From contig NZ_CP022548.1 in the NCBI RefSeq assembly GCF_002776575.1, forward strand, positions 2,061,001 to 2,125,000: a stretch of DNA of 64,000 nucleotides, written 5' to 3'. This document shows positions 1 through 8,293 of this stretch, in pieces (positions within the stretch are counted from its first letter, which is position 1; each line of letters begins with the position of its first letter). This DNA comes from Sphingorhabdus sp. YGSMI21. GTDB lineage: Bacteria; Pseudomonadota; Alphaproteobacteria; Sphingomonadales; Sphingomonadaceae. The notes under the pieces were generated by a model. That model was given only the letters and a program-made list of their open reading frames with translations, was not told the DNA's origin and did not search any database. A program made the translations under genes and the position numbers.

Positions 1-1683
1 GGCACCTCCGCGCAATATCAGTGAGACAGTTTCGCCTTTCAGGGTGATCCGGCCTTCACCGCGTCCGATCGACACCGTCGTGTCAATTGCCAGCGGTGAG
101 GGCGTCAATATTCCGTTGCGCGCCGTGAAATTGGCGACCAGACAGCGCAGCGGAACGCGGGCTTTCGGATTGCCGATGATTTCCTCTACGGCGCCGCCAA
201 GATTCTGGCCGAGAACATGCGCGACCGTTGCGCGCACACTGCCGCCCGAGGCAACCATCGCGGCCTTGCCATCTGCTTTCTCCAGGGCTTCCCGGAACGT
301 GTCGCCGGTACCGGCCAATTTGATGCGGCCCCTCATGGTTGCCGTCACGATGTCGCCATTGCCAATCAGGTCGGAGATCGAGGCGCCGGACAACGTCAGG
401 TCGGTCGACAATTTCGGCGCCCCGCTGCGGTGATCGACTTGCACGCTGCCGGACATCCGGCCACTTTTCAGGCCGACCAGCAGATTTGTGATTTTTATAA
501 CCTTGTGGTCCAGCGACAATTTTCCATGCACGCTCCGGAATATGGTGTCCCGACGAGAGAGCAGGCGGTCGACGGTGAAGGTCATCTGTCCATCGGTCGG
601 CCCCATTTTGGACAGGTTGATACGGGTGTTGGGCAGGACTCTGGGGCCGATGCGGCGGGTCAGAGCCGCTGCTTTTGCCAGACCGGCATCGTCGGCCAGA
701 TCGTCGAAATCCAGCGTGGAAAATTTTATCGTGGCATCGATTTTGGTTCGGCCGTCGCGTTTGAGAATATCCGCTTTGCCGGACAGGTTTGACCGTCCTA
801 TCGTTCCGCTCAGCTTCTTGACGTACCAGTCTTTGTTTTCGTGACGAATATTTGCCTGCAGATCAATCTTCTGGGTACCGAACAGGCCGGCTTCGATAAT
901 TTGGTCCAAATTCTTGAGAGTGGGTGCGCGGGCGGACAGCGATGCGGTGAAACGGTCCGTGTTCAGAACGCCCTGCATTATACCGGTCGCCGTCAATTCC
1001 AGAGCCGGCGCTTGCAGCGAGACCGAAAATGGATAATCGGCCTCGGGATCGATCCCGGCAATGGCTCCCCCGGTGAACAGCATGCTTGCCTTGGACTCCA
1101 AAAATGTGCCGCTACCTTCGGCGCGCAAACCCTCTTCGCTATTGATCGAGACCGGGCCTTCAATGGACAAGCCGCGCTTGTGGTCGGTAAAGCTGAAACG
1201 GGAATTGCCGACATCAAGATCGGTCAGAACGGGTCCGCGATCGTCCATGTCATTGTTACGATTGCCTTCGTCCCAGTTGGCGCGTCCGTCCTTGTCCCGG
1301 ATCAGCGCGATGTCGAGCCCGTCTACCGCGAGACGGTCCGGTCTCGCGCTGCCGGTCAGGATATCCAGCACGGCAACCCGTGCCGATATTGATTTCAGTT
1401 TCAGAAAATCGCCTTCGCCCGCCCATGCGGGTTGCGCAACGCGGACATTGTGGACGGTGATGACGGGAGTGTAAGAGAAGAAACTGTCTCTGCTGACCGA
1501 ACCGATTGCCACTTCGCGATCCGAAGCGCCCTGCAATTTCTCGCTGATTACAGTCTTGAAAATGCTCGCAGGGACCGCGCCCAGCAGCAATATCGCCAGC
1601 AGGAAAATGGCGAGAATGACAGCCACGATGTTGCGCGTCTTGCGATAGGGGAATCGGGAGGATGTTTCGCCGATATCGTCCAT
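1..1683 (-). CDS. AsmA family protein (3' end beyond window)
   Basis: The reading frame is open from an ATG at 1683 down to base 1, so at least 561 residues are present and the C-terminus lies outside the window. The N-terminus has a short charged stretch followed by one hydrophobic membrane helix (about residues 17-39, rich in Ile/Leu/Ala). The rest is a long soluble region of alternating beta-type segments with typical AsmA phrasing such as 'LDGLDIALIRDKDG'-like and 'GVLTPSPLAID'-like strands. AsmA-like proteins are inner-membrane anchored, reach into the periplasm and are linked to outer-membrane assembly or phospholipid transport. Family assignment comes from reading the translation; the exact subfamily is not resolved. 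It is transcribed away from the SDR/DJ-1 group only after a roughly 400-bp gap. Confidence 0.8.
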   Translation of the reverse strand, partial: MDDIGETSSRFPYRKTRNIVAVILAIFLLAILLLGAVPASIFKTVISEKLQGASDREVAIGSVSRDSFFSYTPVITVHNVRVAQPAWAGEGDFLKLKSISARVAVLDILTGSARPDRLAVDGLDIALIRDKDGRANWDEGNRNNDMDDRGPVLTDLDVGNSRFSFTDHKRGLSIEGPVSINSEEGLRAEGSGTFLESKASMLFTGGAIAGIDPEADYPFSVSLQAPALELTATGIMQGVLNTDRFTASLSARAPTLKNLDQIIEAGLFGTQKIDLQANIRHENKDWYVKKLSGTIGRSNLSGKADILKRDGRTKIDATIKFSTLDFDDLADDAGLAKAAALTRRIGPRVLPNTRINLSKMGPTDGQMTFTVDRLLSRRDTIFRSVHGKLSLDHKVIKITNLLVGLKSGRMSGSVQVDHRSGAPKLSTDLTLSGASISDLIGNGDIVTATMRGRIKLAGTGDTFREALEKADGKAAMVASGGSVRATVAHVLGQNLGGAVEEIIGNPKARVPLRCLVANFTARNGILTPSPLAIDTTVSIGRGEGRITLKGETVSLILRGGA

Positions 1684-2090
1684 GGATCAGAGACCTGCCG
1701 GTTCGGCAGAAAAGGCAAGATTGTCAAACGGGCCTGCCTGTGTCGCTTCGATCGACTTTCGCGATATGGACTTCATTTGCTATACACCCATTCGATTGAT
1801 GCCTGTATCTATGGCCGAATATTGGCGAATAGTCCTGCATTGATTGATTTACGCCCTGAAGATGTAAAGGTTGCGCAAAGCCTGTTGGGCTTGGCTCTCC
1901 CCAATTTTTTACCGAACCGGTCCAGCAGTAACAGGACTCCGCCAACCGCCTCGTGCAGGCCGATGATCGCGTTGATCTGGTCGGCCTGCAGCTGGATCAG
2001 AGGCAGTTCGATGCCGAGCAGGCTGCGCTGCGCATCCCTTGCTCGACATCGGGTCTAAAACCGGCGCTATCGCCGGGCAGACACGGTTTG
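1684..2090. other. Intergenic region with an orphan minus-strand open stretch
   Basis: This gap holds the upstream region of the AsmA gene and is AT-richer near 1750-1860. On the minus strand 2054 to 1809 is open for about 82 codons and gives a coding-like, amphipathic peptide (segments such as RSLLGIELPLIQLQADQIN and GGVLLLLDRFGKKLGR), but it has no ATG, GTG or convincing ribosome site after the preceding stop at 2055-2057. It may be a gene remnant or chance. No terminator hairpin is obvious. Confidence 0.4.
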
Positions 2091-2699
2091 TCAGTCACCG
2101 GTCTGGACAGACTGCATCAGTAGCGCCTTGCCCGTCCATTCGCTGTCATCGACCGCATTTGCAAGCACGGCAGCGACATCGCCCCGCGCCGCTTTTCCCT
2201 GGGGATCGACATCATCGCCAAAGCGCATGTCACGGGTGCCGTCCTCGTCGGTCAGACTGACCGGACGAACGATGGCATAGCTCAGACCGGAAGCTTTGAG
2301 ATGTTCGTCCGCTTCGTGTTTTGCCTGAAGATAATGTGCCAGGTCGCTTTCCGGGTCCGGATTGTCGGCGCCAGCGCTGCTCAGCATGACAAAACGCGAG
2401 ACTCCGGCGTCAGCAGCCAGATCGACCAGCCGTTTGGCACCATCGCGGTCCACCTTGTCGGTCATTTCGGGGCCGGTGGAGCCCCCGGAGCCGGCGGCGA
2501 AAATTACCGCGTCACAGCCATCGCATATCCCGCTTTTCAGATCCGTCAGGTCGCCCTGGCGTTGCGTGACATCCGCGGGCAGCGAGCCGGTATCCGAAGA
2601 TTCACGGACCAGCGCGATAGGGGAATGGCCTTTGGCCTTCAGTTGATCGACGAGCCGTAGTCCGGTTTTGCCGGTTGCACCGGCGACAAGAATATTCAT
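2091..2699 (-). CDS. Atypical SDR, NmrA/YwnB-like NAD(P)-binding protein
   Basis: A 202-residue single Rossmann-domain protein. The dinucleotide-binding motif GATGKTG is at residues 7-13, straight after the first beta strand (MNILVA), as in NmrA-like and 'atypical a5' SDR proteins; there is no YxxxK active site. A conserved-type segment 'VMLSSAGADNPD' follows the third core strand and 'YAIVRPVSLTDEDG' lies near residue 143. Such proteins bind NAD(P)H and act as redox sensors or quinone/flavin reductases; the substrate here is unknown. It lies only 22 bp behind the DJ-1/PfpI gene on the same strand and is probably cotranscribed with it. Confidence 0.8.
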   Translation of the reverse strand: MNILVAGATGKTGLRLVDQLKAKGHSPIALVRESSDTGSLPADVTQRQGDLTDLKSGICDGCDAVIFAAGSGGSTGPEMTDKVDRDGAKRLVDLAADAGVSRFVMLSSAGADNPDPESDLAHYLQAKHEADEHLKASGLSYAIVRPVSLTDEDGTRDMRFGDDVDPQGKAARGDVAAVLANAVDDSEWTGKALLMQSVQTGD

Positions 2700-2721
2700 A
2701 AGTCGCTCCGTTTATTTGGGT

Positions 2722-3396
2722 TTAAAGCAGGTCGAGCAGTTTGCGCGCCGCTTCTGCAGATGACGCCGGGTTCTGGCCGGTGACGAGCTTGCCGTCGACG
2801 ACAACGAAAGAGGCCCAGTCGTCGCCCTTGCGATAATCGCCACCATTTTCTTTCAGCATGTCCTCGACCAGGAAGGGCACGACATCGGTCAGGCCAACCC
2901 CTTCTTCTTCGGTGTTGGTAAATCCGGTCACGGTTCTGCCGGATACCAGCGGCTTGCCCTCCGCATTTTCTGTATGTCTGAATATTGCAGGGGCGTGGCA
3001 GACCGCGCCGACGGGGCGGTCGCTGGCCCAGAAAGCCTCGATCAACATCTTGCTGTTGTCATCTTCGGCCAGATCCCAGAGCGGGCCATGGCCGCCGGGA
3101 TAGAAAATCGCGTCAAATCCGTCCGCCGAAACCGCCGATAGCACCGCTGTACTGGCCAGATCTGCCTGCGCAGCCTCGTCAGATTTGAAACGTTTCGTAT
3201 CGTCAGTCTGGGCGTCGTCGGTATCGCTGGCAGGATCCAGCGGCGGCTGTCCGCCTTTGGGTGAAGCCAGCGTTATGTCTGCTCCGGCATCCTTGAACAC
3301 ATAATATGGCGCCGCGAATTCCTCCAGCCAGAAGCCGGTTTTCTTGCCGCTATCACCAAGTTCATCGTGCGACGTCAGGACCATTAGGATTTTCAT
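2722..3396 (-). CDS. DJ-1/PfpI family (Hsp31/glyoxalase III-like) protein
   Basis: A 224-residue class I glutamine-amidotransferase-like domain. The nucleophile elbow is visible as GAVCHAPA with Cys133 followed by His134, and acidic residues in 'FWLEEF' (Glu25/26) match the Glu of the DJ-1/Hsp31 active site. The arrangement (E...YPGGHGP...C-H) is that of Hsp31-like proteins, which act as glutathione-independent glyoxalases/deglycases or holding chaperones. No signal peptide, so cytoplasmic. It sits between an SDR gene downstream and a VOC protein upstream, all on one strand, which suggests detoxification of reactive carbonyls; that pathway role is inferred. Confidence 0.85.
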   Translation of the reverse strand: MKILMVLTSHDELGDSGKKTGFWLEEFAAPYYVFKDAGADITLASPKGGQPPLDPASDTDDAQTDDTKRFKSDEAAQADLASTAVLSAVSADGFDAIFYPGGHGPLWDLAEDDNSKMLIEAFWASDRPVGAVCHAPAIFRHTENAEGKPLVSGRTVTGFTNTEEEGVGLTDVVPFLVEDMLKENGGDYRKGDDWASFVVVDGKLVTGQNPASSAEAARKLLDLL

Positions 3397-3530
3397 GATA
3401 TTTGCCTTTTGCTTATTATGTTCTGGTTACTCATCCTGCAAACAACGCACTTCGGGCGGTTAAGTTGCGCGGCCGGGACCCTCTCGACCCTGACAGGGCC
3501 CGCGACCGCGCACGCCATCGGGAAGCTGTG

Positions 3531-4028
3531 TCAGGAATAGGCCCCGTCGGAATAGGTCAGTTCATAGCTATGGCTGTAAATTTCGAACACGATTCCGAAC
3601 GGGTCCTCGACGTAGCACATGCGGTAAGGCTTCTCGCCGGGATAATATTCGCGCACCGGCATGCGCTGCTTGCCGCCGGCCGCCACAATTTTCTCGATCA
3701 GTCCCTCCACGTCCGGATCCTGGATGCAAAAATGGAATGTTCCCTGGCGATTGTGATCCAGATTATTGTCCGGCGCATAGTTGTCCGGAAATTCGAACAG
3801 TTCGATTCCGACGCGGTCAGCGGTGGCAAGATGGGCAATGCGCAAGCTGCCCCAGCCGGGACCGAACACATCGGTACACATGACGCCGACCGCACTCTCG
3901 TCCTCGGTAACATTGGTCGGCTTCATTATCGTGTAGAGCCCGAGAACCCCGGTGTAGAATTTTACAGCGGCATCAAGGTCGGGGACGGATAGGCCAATAT
4001 GGGAAAAGGCGCGTGGTGTCGGTTGCAT
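3531..4028 (-). CDS. VOC family protein (glyoxalase/dioxygenase fold)
   Basis: A 165-residue protein with the opening 'HIGLSVPDLDAAVKFYTGVLG', the paired beta-alpha-beta modules and the closing 'EDPFGIVFEIYSHSYE' of the vicinal-oxygen-chelate superfamily. His near the N-terminus, His in 'FHFCIQDPD' and Glu in 'IVFEIYSH' are the expected metal ligands. Members include glyoxalase I and extradiol dioxygenases; the substrate cannot be told from sequence. It is divergently transcribed from the LysR gene across about 100 bp that contains a perfect inverted repeat, so it is the likeliest direct target of that regulator. Confidence 0.8.
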   Translation of the reverse strand: MQPTPRAFSHIGLSVPDLDAAVKFYTGVLGLYTIMKPTNVTEDESAVGVMCTDVFGPGWGSLRIAHLATADRVGIELFEFPDNYAPDNNLDHNRQGTFHFCIQDPDVEGLIEKIVAAGGKQRMPVREYYPGEKPYRMCYVEDPFGIVFEIYSHSYELTYSDGAYS

Positions 4029-4083
4029 GATGGTTTCCTTTCATTTTCTATCGAGCAGAAAATAGGATGGCCGGTTCATTATA

Positions 4084-4099
4084 TGAAATAATCATTTCA
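4084..4099. promoter_or_regulatory. Inverted repeat between VOC and LysR genes (probable LysR operator)
   Basis: TGAAAT-AATC-ATTTCA is a perfect 6-bp inverted repeat with a 4-bp spacer. It lies in a very AT-rich block about 30 bp upstream of the LysR start and 56 bp upstream of the VOC start. LysR regulators usually bind such dyads in the shared divergent promoter. Binding itself is inferred. Confidence 0.5.
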
Positions 4100-4129
4100 A
4101 TATTTTATTATAACATATAGTAATGATCT

Positions 4130-5026
4130 ATGTTGAATTCCCGATGGCTCGACAGTTTTGTAGTGCTTTGCGAAACCGGTCACTTTACCAGGGCAGCGAG
4201 CCTGCTGAACATGACCCAGCCTGGCGTATCGCAGCATCTGCAAAAACTGGAAGCACAAGTCCGTCAACCGCTGATCTCGCGGCAGGGCAAGAGCTTCAGC
4301 CTCACGCCGGCGGGCGAAGCGGTTCTGGCCGTCGGGCGGGCCAGACGCGCTGAGGAGCAGGTTCTGCAGGAAACGATCCTGCGCGACGACCCCGCTGTTG
4401 GCGAAGTAGCCATAGCTTGTTCCGGCAGTTTTGCGATGCTGCTATACCCCCATATCCTGTCGGCAATGCAGTCGTCGCCAGGCCTGACCATAAGAGTCGA
4501 AGCAACCCCGCAGGACAAAGTGTTGTCCGGGGTGCTGGACGGCCAATTTGATCTCGGAATTGCGGATCATGACCCTCGTCATCCCCGGCTCCAAGCGGAG
4601 CATTTGGGGCAGGAGGAATTGTGCCTCGTGGTTCCCGAAGGGGTCATGACCTCGCCGATCAGCTTCCAGGCGCTCGACAACCTCGGCTTCATTGCACATC
4701 CTGACGGATTTGCTTATGCTGATGACCTGTTCGCGATGAATTTTCCGGAAGATTTCCGCGGCTCGGATCGATTGCATATTCGTAGCTTTGTGAACCAGAT
4801 CAGTCAGATACCATCACCGGTGGCGCGCGGTATCGGCTATACGCTGCTGCCACGTAGCGGCGTCGACAGCTATCCCGACAAAGACAGGCTTCGCATCGCT
4901 CCGCTTCTCAAAGAATTGAGTCATGATCTGTGGATGATATTCCGGCGGGGCCGCTCGCTGCCGGCTCGGGTTTCCCGCATTGCAACTCTTGTCCAGTCGG
5001 TCTCCGAAGGTCTTGAGAAAAAATGA
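4130..5026 (+). CDS. LysR family transcriptional regulator
   Basis: 298 residues, the usual LysR length. The N-terminal winged HTH covers residues 1-60 (FVVLCETGHFTRAASLLNMT then QPGVSQHLQKLEAQ), followed by a linker helix and a periplasmic-binding-protein-like effector domain (about 90-290). It is divergent from the VOC gene, with an inverted repeat between them, so it probably controls the VOC/DJ-1/SDR group and itself. The effector is unknown. Confidence 0.9.
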   Translation: MLNSRWLDSFVVLCETGHFTRAASLLNMTQPGVSQHLQKLEAQVRQPLISRQGKSFSLTPAGEAVLAVGRARRAEEQVLQETILRDDPAVGEVAIACSGSFAMLLYPHILSAMQSSPGLTIRVEATPQDKVLSGVLDGQFDLGIADHDPRHPRLQAEHLGQEELCLVVPEGVMTSPISFQALDNLGFIAHPDGFAYADDLFAMNFPEDFRGSDRLHIRSFVNQISQIPSPVARGIGYTLLPRSGVDSYPDKDRLRIAPLLKELSHDLWMIFRRGRSLPARVSRIATLVQSVSEGLEKK

Positions 5027-5220
5027 TCGGGCACGATCAGGACGGAAATTTCGCACCGGGCAGGGCGGCTTGATCGGGACCGAATTTCCAGAAGGCCATC
5101 GTCACTTTTTCAACTGGAGTGCCCAGTAGACGCCGGGCAGATGGTGCTCACGAATAAAAAAGTAGCCGCCGAGGCCATTCTGGCCTCGCCTAAGCGGAAG
5201 TAAAATTCTAAGCGCAAACC

Positions 5221-6303
5221 ATGGATGGAAATAGCGAGGCACTTCTATTATCTTTGAGCAGATATTTGCGCCCTGCCTTGTCCCTGCCTTTGATTGACGT
5301 TTCCGAACCGATCAGTGAGACGCTCGCGACCTTTGCGGTGAGCCGCCATCGTGTTGGTCCGCTGTTGCATTTGGCGACGCAAGGCAGTGCCGATGTCACG
5401 GCGGACGACAATGCTTCCTCGATTCTGGAAACAGCCTATCAGAACAATATATTTGCGGGTCTGAAACAGAAAGCTGCCGAAAAGAATATTTCGAAACTGC
5501 TGAATGCCCATTCCGTACCCTTTTCCATTCTGAAGGGGCGGGGGCTGGCGGAACAGCTTCACGATGATTCTACCGCGCGGCAATCGAAAGATGTCGATAT
5601 CCTCATTTCCCCGGACAGGACTCGACAAGCGATCGGGCTGTTGAATGATCAAGGGTACATCTACAAACCTTATTCATTGAGAAGGAAAAAGATGTTCGAA
5701 CTGGCGCGTCAAGATATGGAGATAAAACTGTTCAAGGATTTGACATTTCTTGACCCTACCTTCTCTGTGCCTATAGAATTGCATAACAGATTGTTTGCAT
5801 TTGAGCCAAAAACACTGACAAAGGATTTCAGCCAGTCGATAAAATTCACTTTAAATCCCCAATTAACAGAGAGCTTCTATTGCCTATATCTAATCTTGCA
5901 CGGTGCGCTAGCCATGTGGCCAAGATTGAAATGGGTTGTAGATTTGTCGATCATTGCAAGGAAAATGCCGGCCCAAAGGCGAATCGAAATGTTGAATATT
6001 GCTGCAAGTTATGGTTGCGATGAAGCTGTCGCTGCAAGTTTACTGATGGTTGAAAGTGTTTTTGCCGGAAGTCTTGATGATGAGTGGCAATTATTGCTCA
6101 ATCAGCATAGGAATAATGAACGCCTTCACCAAATAAAAAATTGGTTCTATGAGTCTTTGATAGCAAGCGAGATCGGCAGATCTGTTTTGCCACTAAGTAG
6201 ATACATGTCCATAGGGTCTGCGGGATTCGTTTTTCCGGGAAACATCAACATTATTGAGAATTTCTTTCGGCGCTGGATGGCCAGTTTGACGATCCGGATC
6301 TAG
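5221..6303 (+). CDS. Nucleotidyltransferase family protein (PF14907-type)
   Basis: 360 residues. A nucleotidyltransferase core is recognisable around residues 100-135, with 'SILKGRGLAEQL' followed by 'SKDVDILI', giving the paired acidic residues of the fold, then 'PIELHNRLF' carrying a third Glu. This layout is that of the uncharacterised nucleotidyltransferase family (NTP_transf_5), found in polysaccharide/exosortase loci and in many lasso-peptide clusters. The second half of the gene (about 5680-6300) is clearly AT-richer than its neighbours, which suggests horizontal acquisition. An ABC exporter follows after a 208-bp gap. No precursor peptide, PqqD-like or asparagine-synthase-like gene is adjacent, so its product cannot be named. 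Confidence 0.75.
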   Translation: MDGNSEALLLSLSRYLRPALSLPLIDVSEPISETLATFAVSRHRVGPLLHLATQGSADVTADDNASSILETAYQNNIFAGLKQKAAEKNISKLLNAHSVPFSILKGRGLAEQLHDDSTARQSKDVDILISPDRTRQAIGLLNDQGYIYKPYSLRRKKMFELARQDMEIKLFKDLTFLDPTFSVPIELHNRLFAFEPKTLTKDFSQSIKFTLNPQLTESFYCLYLILHGALAMWPRLKWVVDLSIIARKMPAQRRIEMLNIAASYGCDEAVAASLLMVESVFAGSLDDEWQLLLNQHRNNERLHQIKNWFYESLIASEIGRSVLPLSRYMSIGSAGFVFPGNINIIENFFRRWMASLTIRI

Positions 6304-6511
6304 AAAATTTTGACGCCAACTCGTAGGCTTAAAAGATTGAACGTTTTTCGACGAAATGGGCATTGTTTATCCTCATCATTCTTACGGAGCGAAGAGTAGA
6401 CATAGTTAGTTCGTCGCTATGCTTTTCGTCATTTTGCGACAATCGGTAAGGCGCAAGGGGCGACCGACGCCTTTCGATTGATTAGTTTAGGACATCTACT
6501 AAACGATCAAC
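6304..6511. other. AT-rich spacer between nucleotidyltransferase and ABC exporter
   Basis: 208 bp with no supported gene. I looked for a RiPP precursor in all frames; the longest ATG frame encodes 17 residues (start 6355) and has no leader/core features. The spacer is AT-rich and could hold the ABC gene's own promoter, but no clear -35/-10 pair stands out. Confidence 0.4.
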
Positions 6512-8248
6512 ATGCTGATTCTGACCTATCTGAAAATGATGTGGCGATTTTCGCCGGCCCGCTCGCTGCTCTTTGCCACTTTATTGTTATTGTCGAGCGT
6601 GACCCAGGGCATCGGGCTGGTCCTTCTTGTCCCCCTTTTGGCGGCGCTACAGAAATCCCAGACCGAGACGTCCGGTGTCGTCGCCATGATCGTCGAGGGG
6701 CTGAGCTTTGTCGGCGTTCCGATCACGCTCGTCGGACTTCTGAGTACCTTTCTGGCGCTGAACATTTTGCGCGCATTCATAAGTTACAGCCAGACCATTG
6801 TGTCCGAGCGCTTTCGACTGGAACTGCTGGACGACCTGCGCACACAAAGTTTCAACGCGATGCTTGAAGCACGCTGGGAATGGCTGACCACCCAGAAAAA
6901 ATCCGACATGTCGAATTTGCTGATAACCGAAATCAATCGGATGGGAACCGCCTTGATGTTTTCCGTTCGCTTCATTGTCTCTGCCTTTTCGATCACGGCC
7001 TATATCATTGTTGCTGTCAGCCTTTCCCTGCCGCTCACGCTGGCTGCGATGATCTTGGGTGGATGCCTGTTCTTTGCCATGCGGCGCCAGCACAAGCTTG
7101 CCCATGATCAGGGAAAGCTGCTGAGCGTTGCCAACCGGCGGGTCCAGCAAACGGTTGAGGAAGGTCTGTCCGGAATCAAGCTGATCAAGATTCTCAGGAG
7201 CGAGAGCCGTCAGAGTCAGCTGATGCTGGAAATACGCACCCTGTTGCGCAAACGGTCCTTGCAATTCACCCATTTGAACGCAGCGATGACCGTCATCTTC
7301 CAGATATTGGTCGCGCTGGCCATGGTGTTGCTGCTCTATGTCGGAGTTACGTCGTTCGAACTAAGCTTGCCCACGCTGCTCATTCTGGTTCTGATATTTT
7401 CGCGGCTCTCTCCGCAGATCCGGGAGATACAGACCCAGATCAACAACATCCTGCATTCCGATTCCGTATTGTCGAATTACACAAATTTGATGCGCGACGC
7501 CGTTGCGGCGCGTGAAGAAACGCTATCGGAAAATCTGGGCGACAAAATCAAGTTCACCAGGTCCATCAAATTGTCCGGTGTGTCCTTCAGTTACCGCACT
7601 CGCGGGATACCGTCGCTGCGTGACATCGACATCGAGATTCCATGCCGGAAAACCACTGCGATAATGGGGACGTCGGGATCGGGCAAATCGACGCTGGCCG
7701 ATCTGATCATGGGGCTCCTGACTCCCGACGCGGGGACGATCGAAATCGACGGTGTTCTGCTCGATGAAGAAAACCGGCTGAACTGGCGTAAATCCATCGC
7801 CTACATGCCGCAGGATGTTTTTCTGTTTCATGACACGATCCGCAACAATCTTCTGTGGGCTGACGAGAATGCCACGGACCAGGAACTGGAAATGGCTTTG
7901 AAATTTGCATCCGCGGAGTTCGTTTTCAATCTGCCCGACAAACTCGATACCGTGGTTGGCGATGCCGGGCAGCGCCTGTCAGGTGGTGAAAAACAAAGAA
8001 TTGCCCTGGCGAGGGCGATCATCCAGAAGCCGGAACTGATCATATTGGACGAGGCCACCAGCGCTCTCGACCTGGAAAATGAAGCCCGTATCCGTGATAC
8101 GATCGACAAGCTGCATGACGATATCACGGTGATCGTAATCGGTCACCGCCTGCCGACGCTGGAAAATTCCGACCAGTTGATCGTATTGGAAGACGGGCGC
8201 GTCAAGGAGTCCGGAAAATGGTCCGACATCATGGACAGCAGCGGCTAG
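6512..8248 (+). CDS. ABC transporter, fused permease and ATPase (exporter type)
   Basis: 578 residues in the usual half-transporter order. Six hydrophobic segments cover about residues 15-310 and the ATPase domain about 345-578. Walker A GTSGSGKST is near residue 385, the Q-loop is 'YMPQDVFLF', the signature LSGGEKQRIALARA near 489, and Walker B LIILDEATSALD near 511, followed by an H-loop (VIGHRL). It should work as a homodimer in the inner membrane, exporting a lipid, glycan or peptide; there is no peptidase C39 domain. The preceding nucleotidyltransferase on the same strand suggests a shared biosynthesis/export role, which remains inference. Confidence 0.85.
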   Translation: MLILTYLKMMWRFSPARSLLFATLLLLSSVTQGIGLVLLVPLLAALQKSQTETSGVVAMIVEGLSFVGVPITLVGLLSTFLALNILRAFISYSQTIVSERFRLELLDDLRTQSFNAMLEARWEWLTTQKKSDMSNLLITEINRMGTALMFSVRFIVSAFSITAYIIVAVSLSLPLTLAAMILGGCLFFAMRRQHKLAHDQGKLLSVANRRVQQTVEEGLSGIKLIKILRSESRQSQLMLEIRTLLRKRSLQFTHLNAAMTVIFQILVALAMVLLLYVGVTSFELSLPTLLILVLIFSRLSPQIREIQTQINNILHSDSVLSNYTNLMRDAVAAREETLSENLGDKIKFTRSIKLSGVSFSYRTRGIPSLRDIDIEIPCRKTTAIMGTSGSGKSTLADLIMGLLTPDAGTIEIDGVLLDEENRLNWRKSIAYMPQDVFLFHDTIRNNLLWADENATDQELEMALKFASAEFVFNLPDKLDTVVGDAGQRLSGGEKQRIALARAIIQKPELIILDEATSALDLENEARIRDTIDKLHDDITVIVIGHRLPTLENSDQLIVLEDGRVKESGKWSDIMDSSG

Positions 8249-8293
8249 AAGTCAGACGAAAATTGCACCGGTGAACTGCGCTTCGGAAGGATA

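Noticed and set aside
5138..5202. Short plus-strand frame before the nucleotidyltransferase, considered as a RiPP precursor
   Set aside because: It encodes only about 20 residues (ending in Lys-rich sequence) and is in the same frame as the LysR gene's read-through. No leader peptide, Gly/Thr core or ribosome site is seen.
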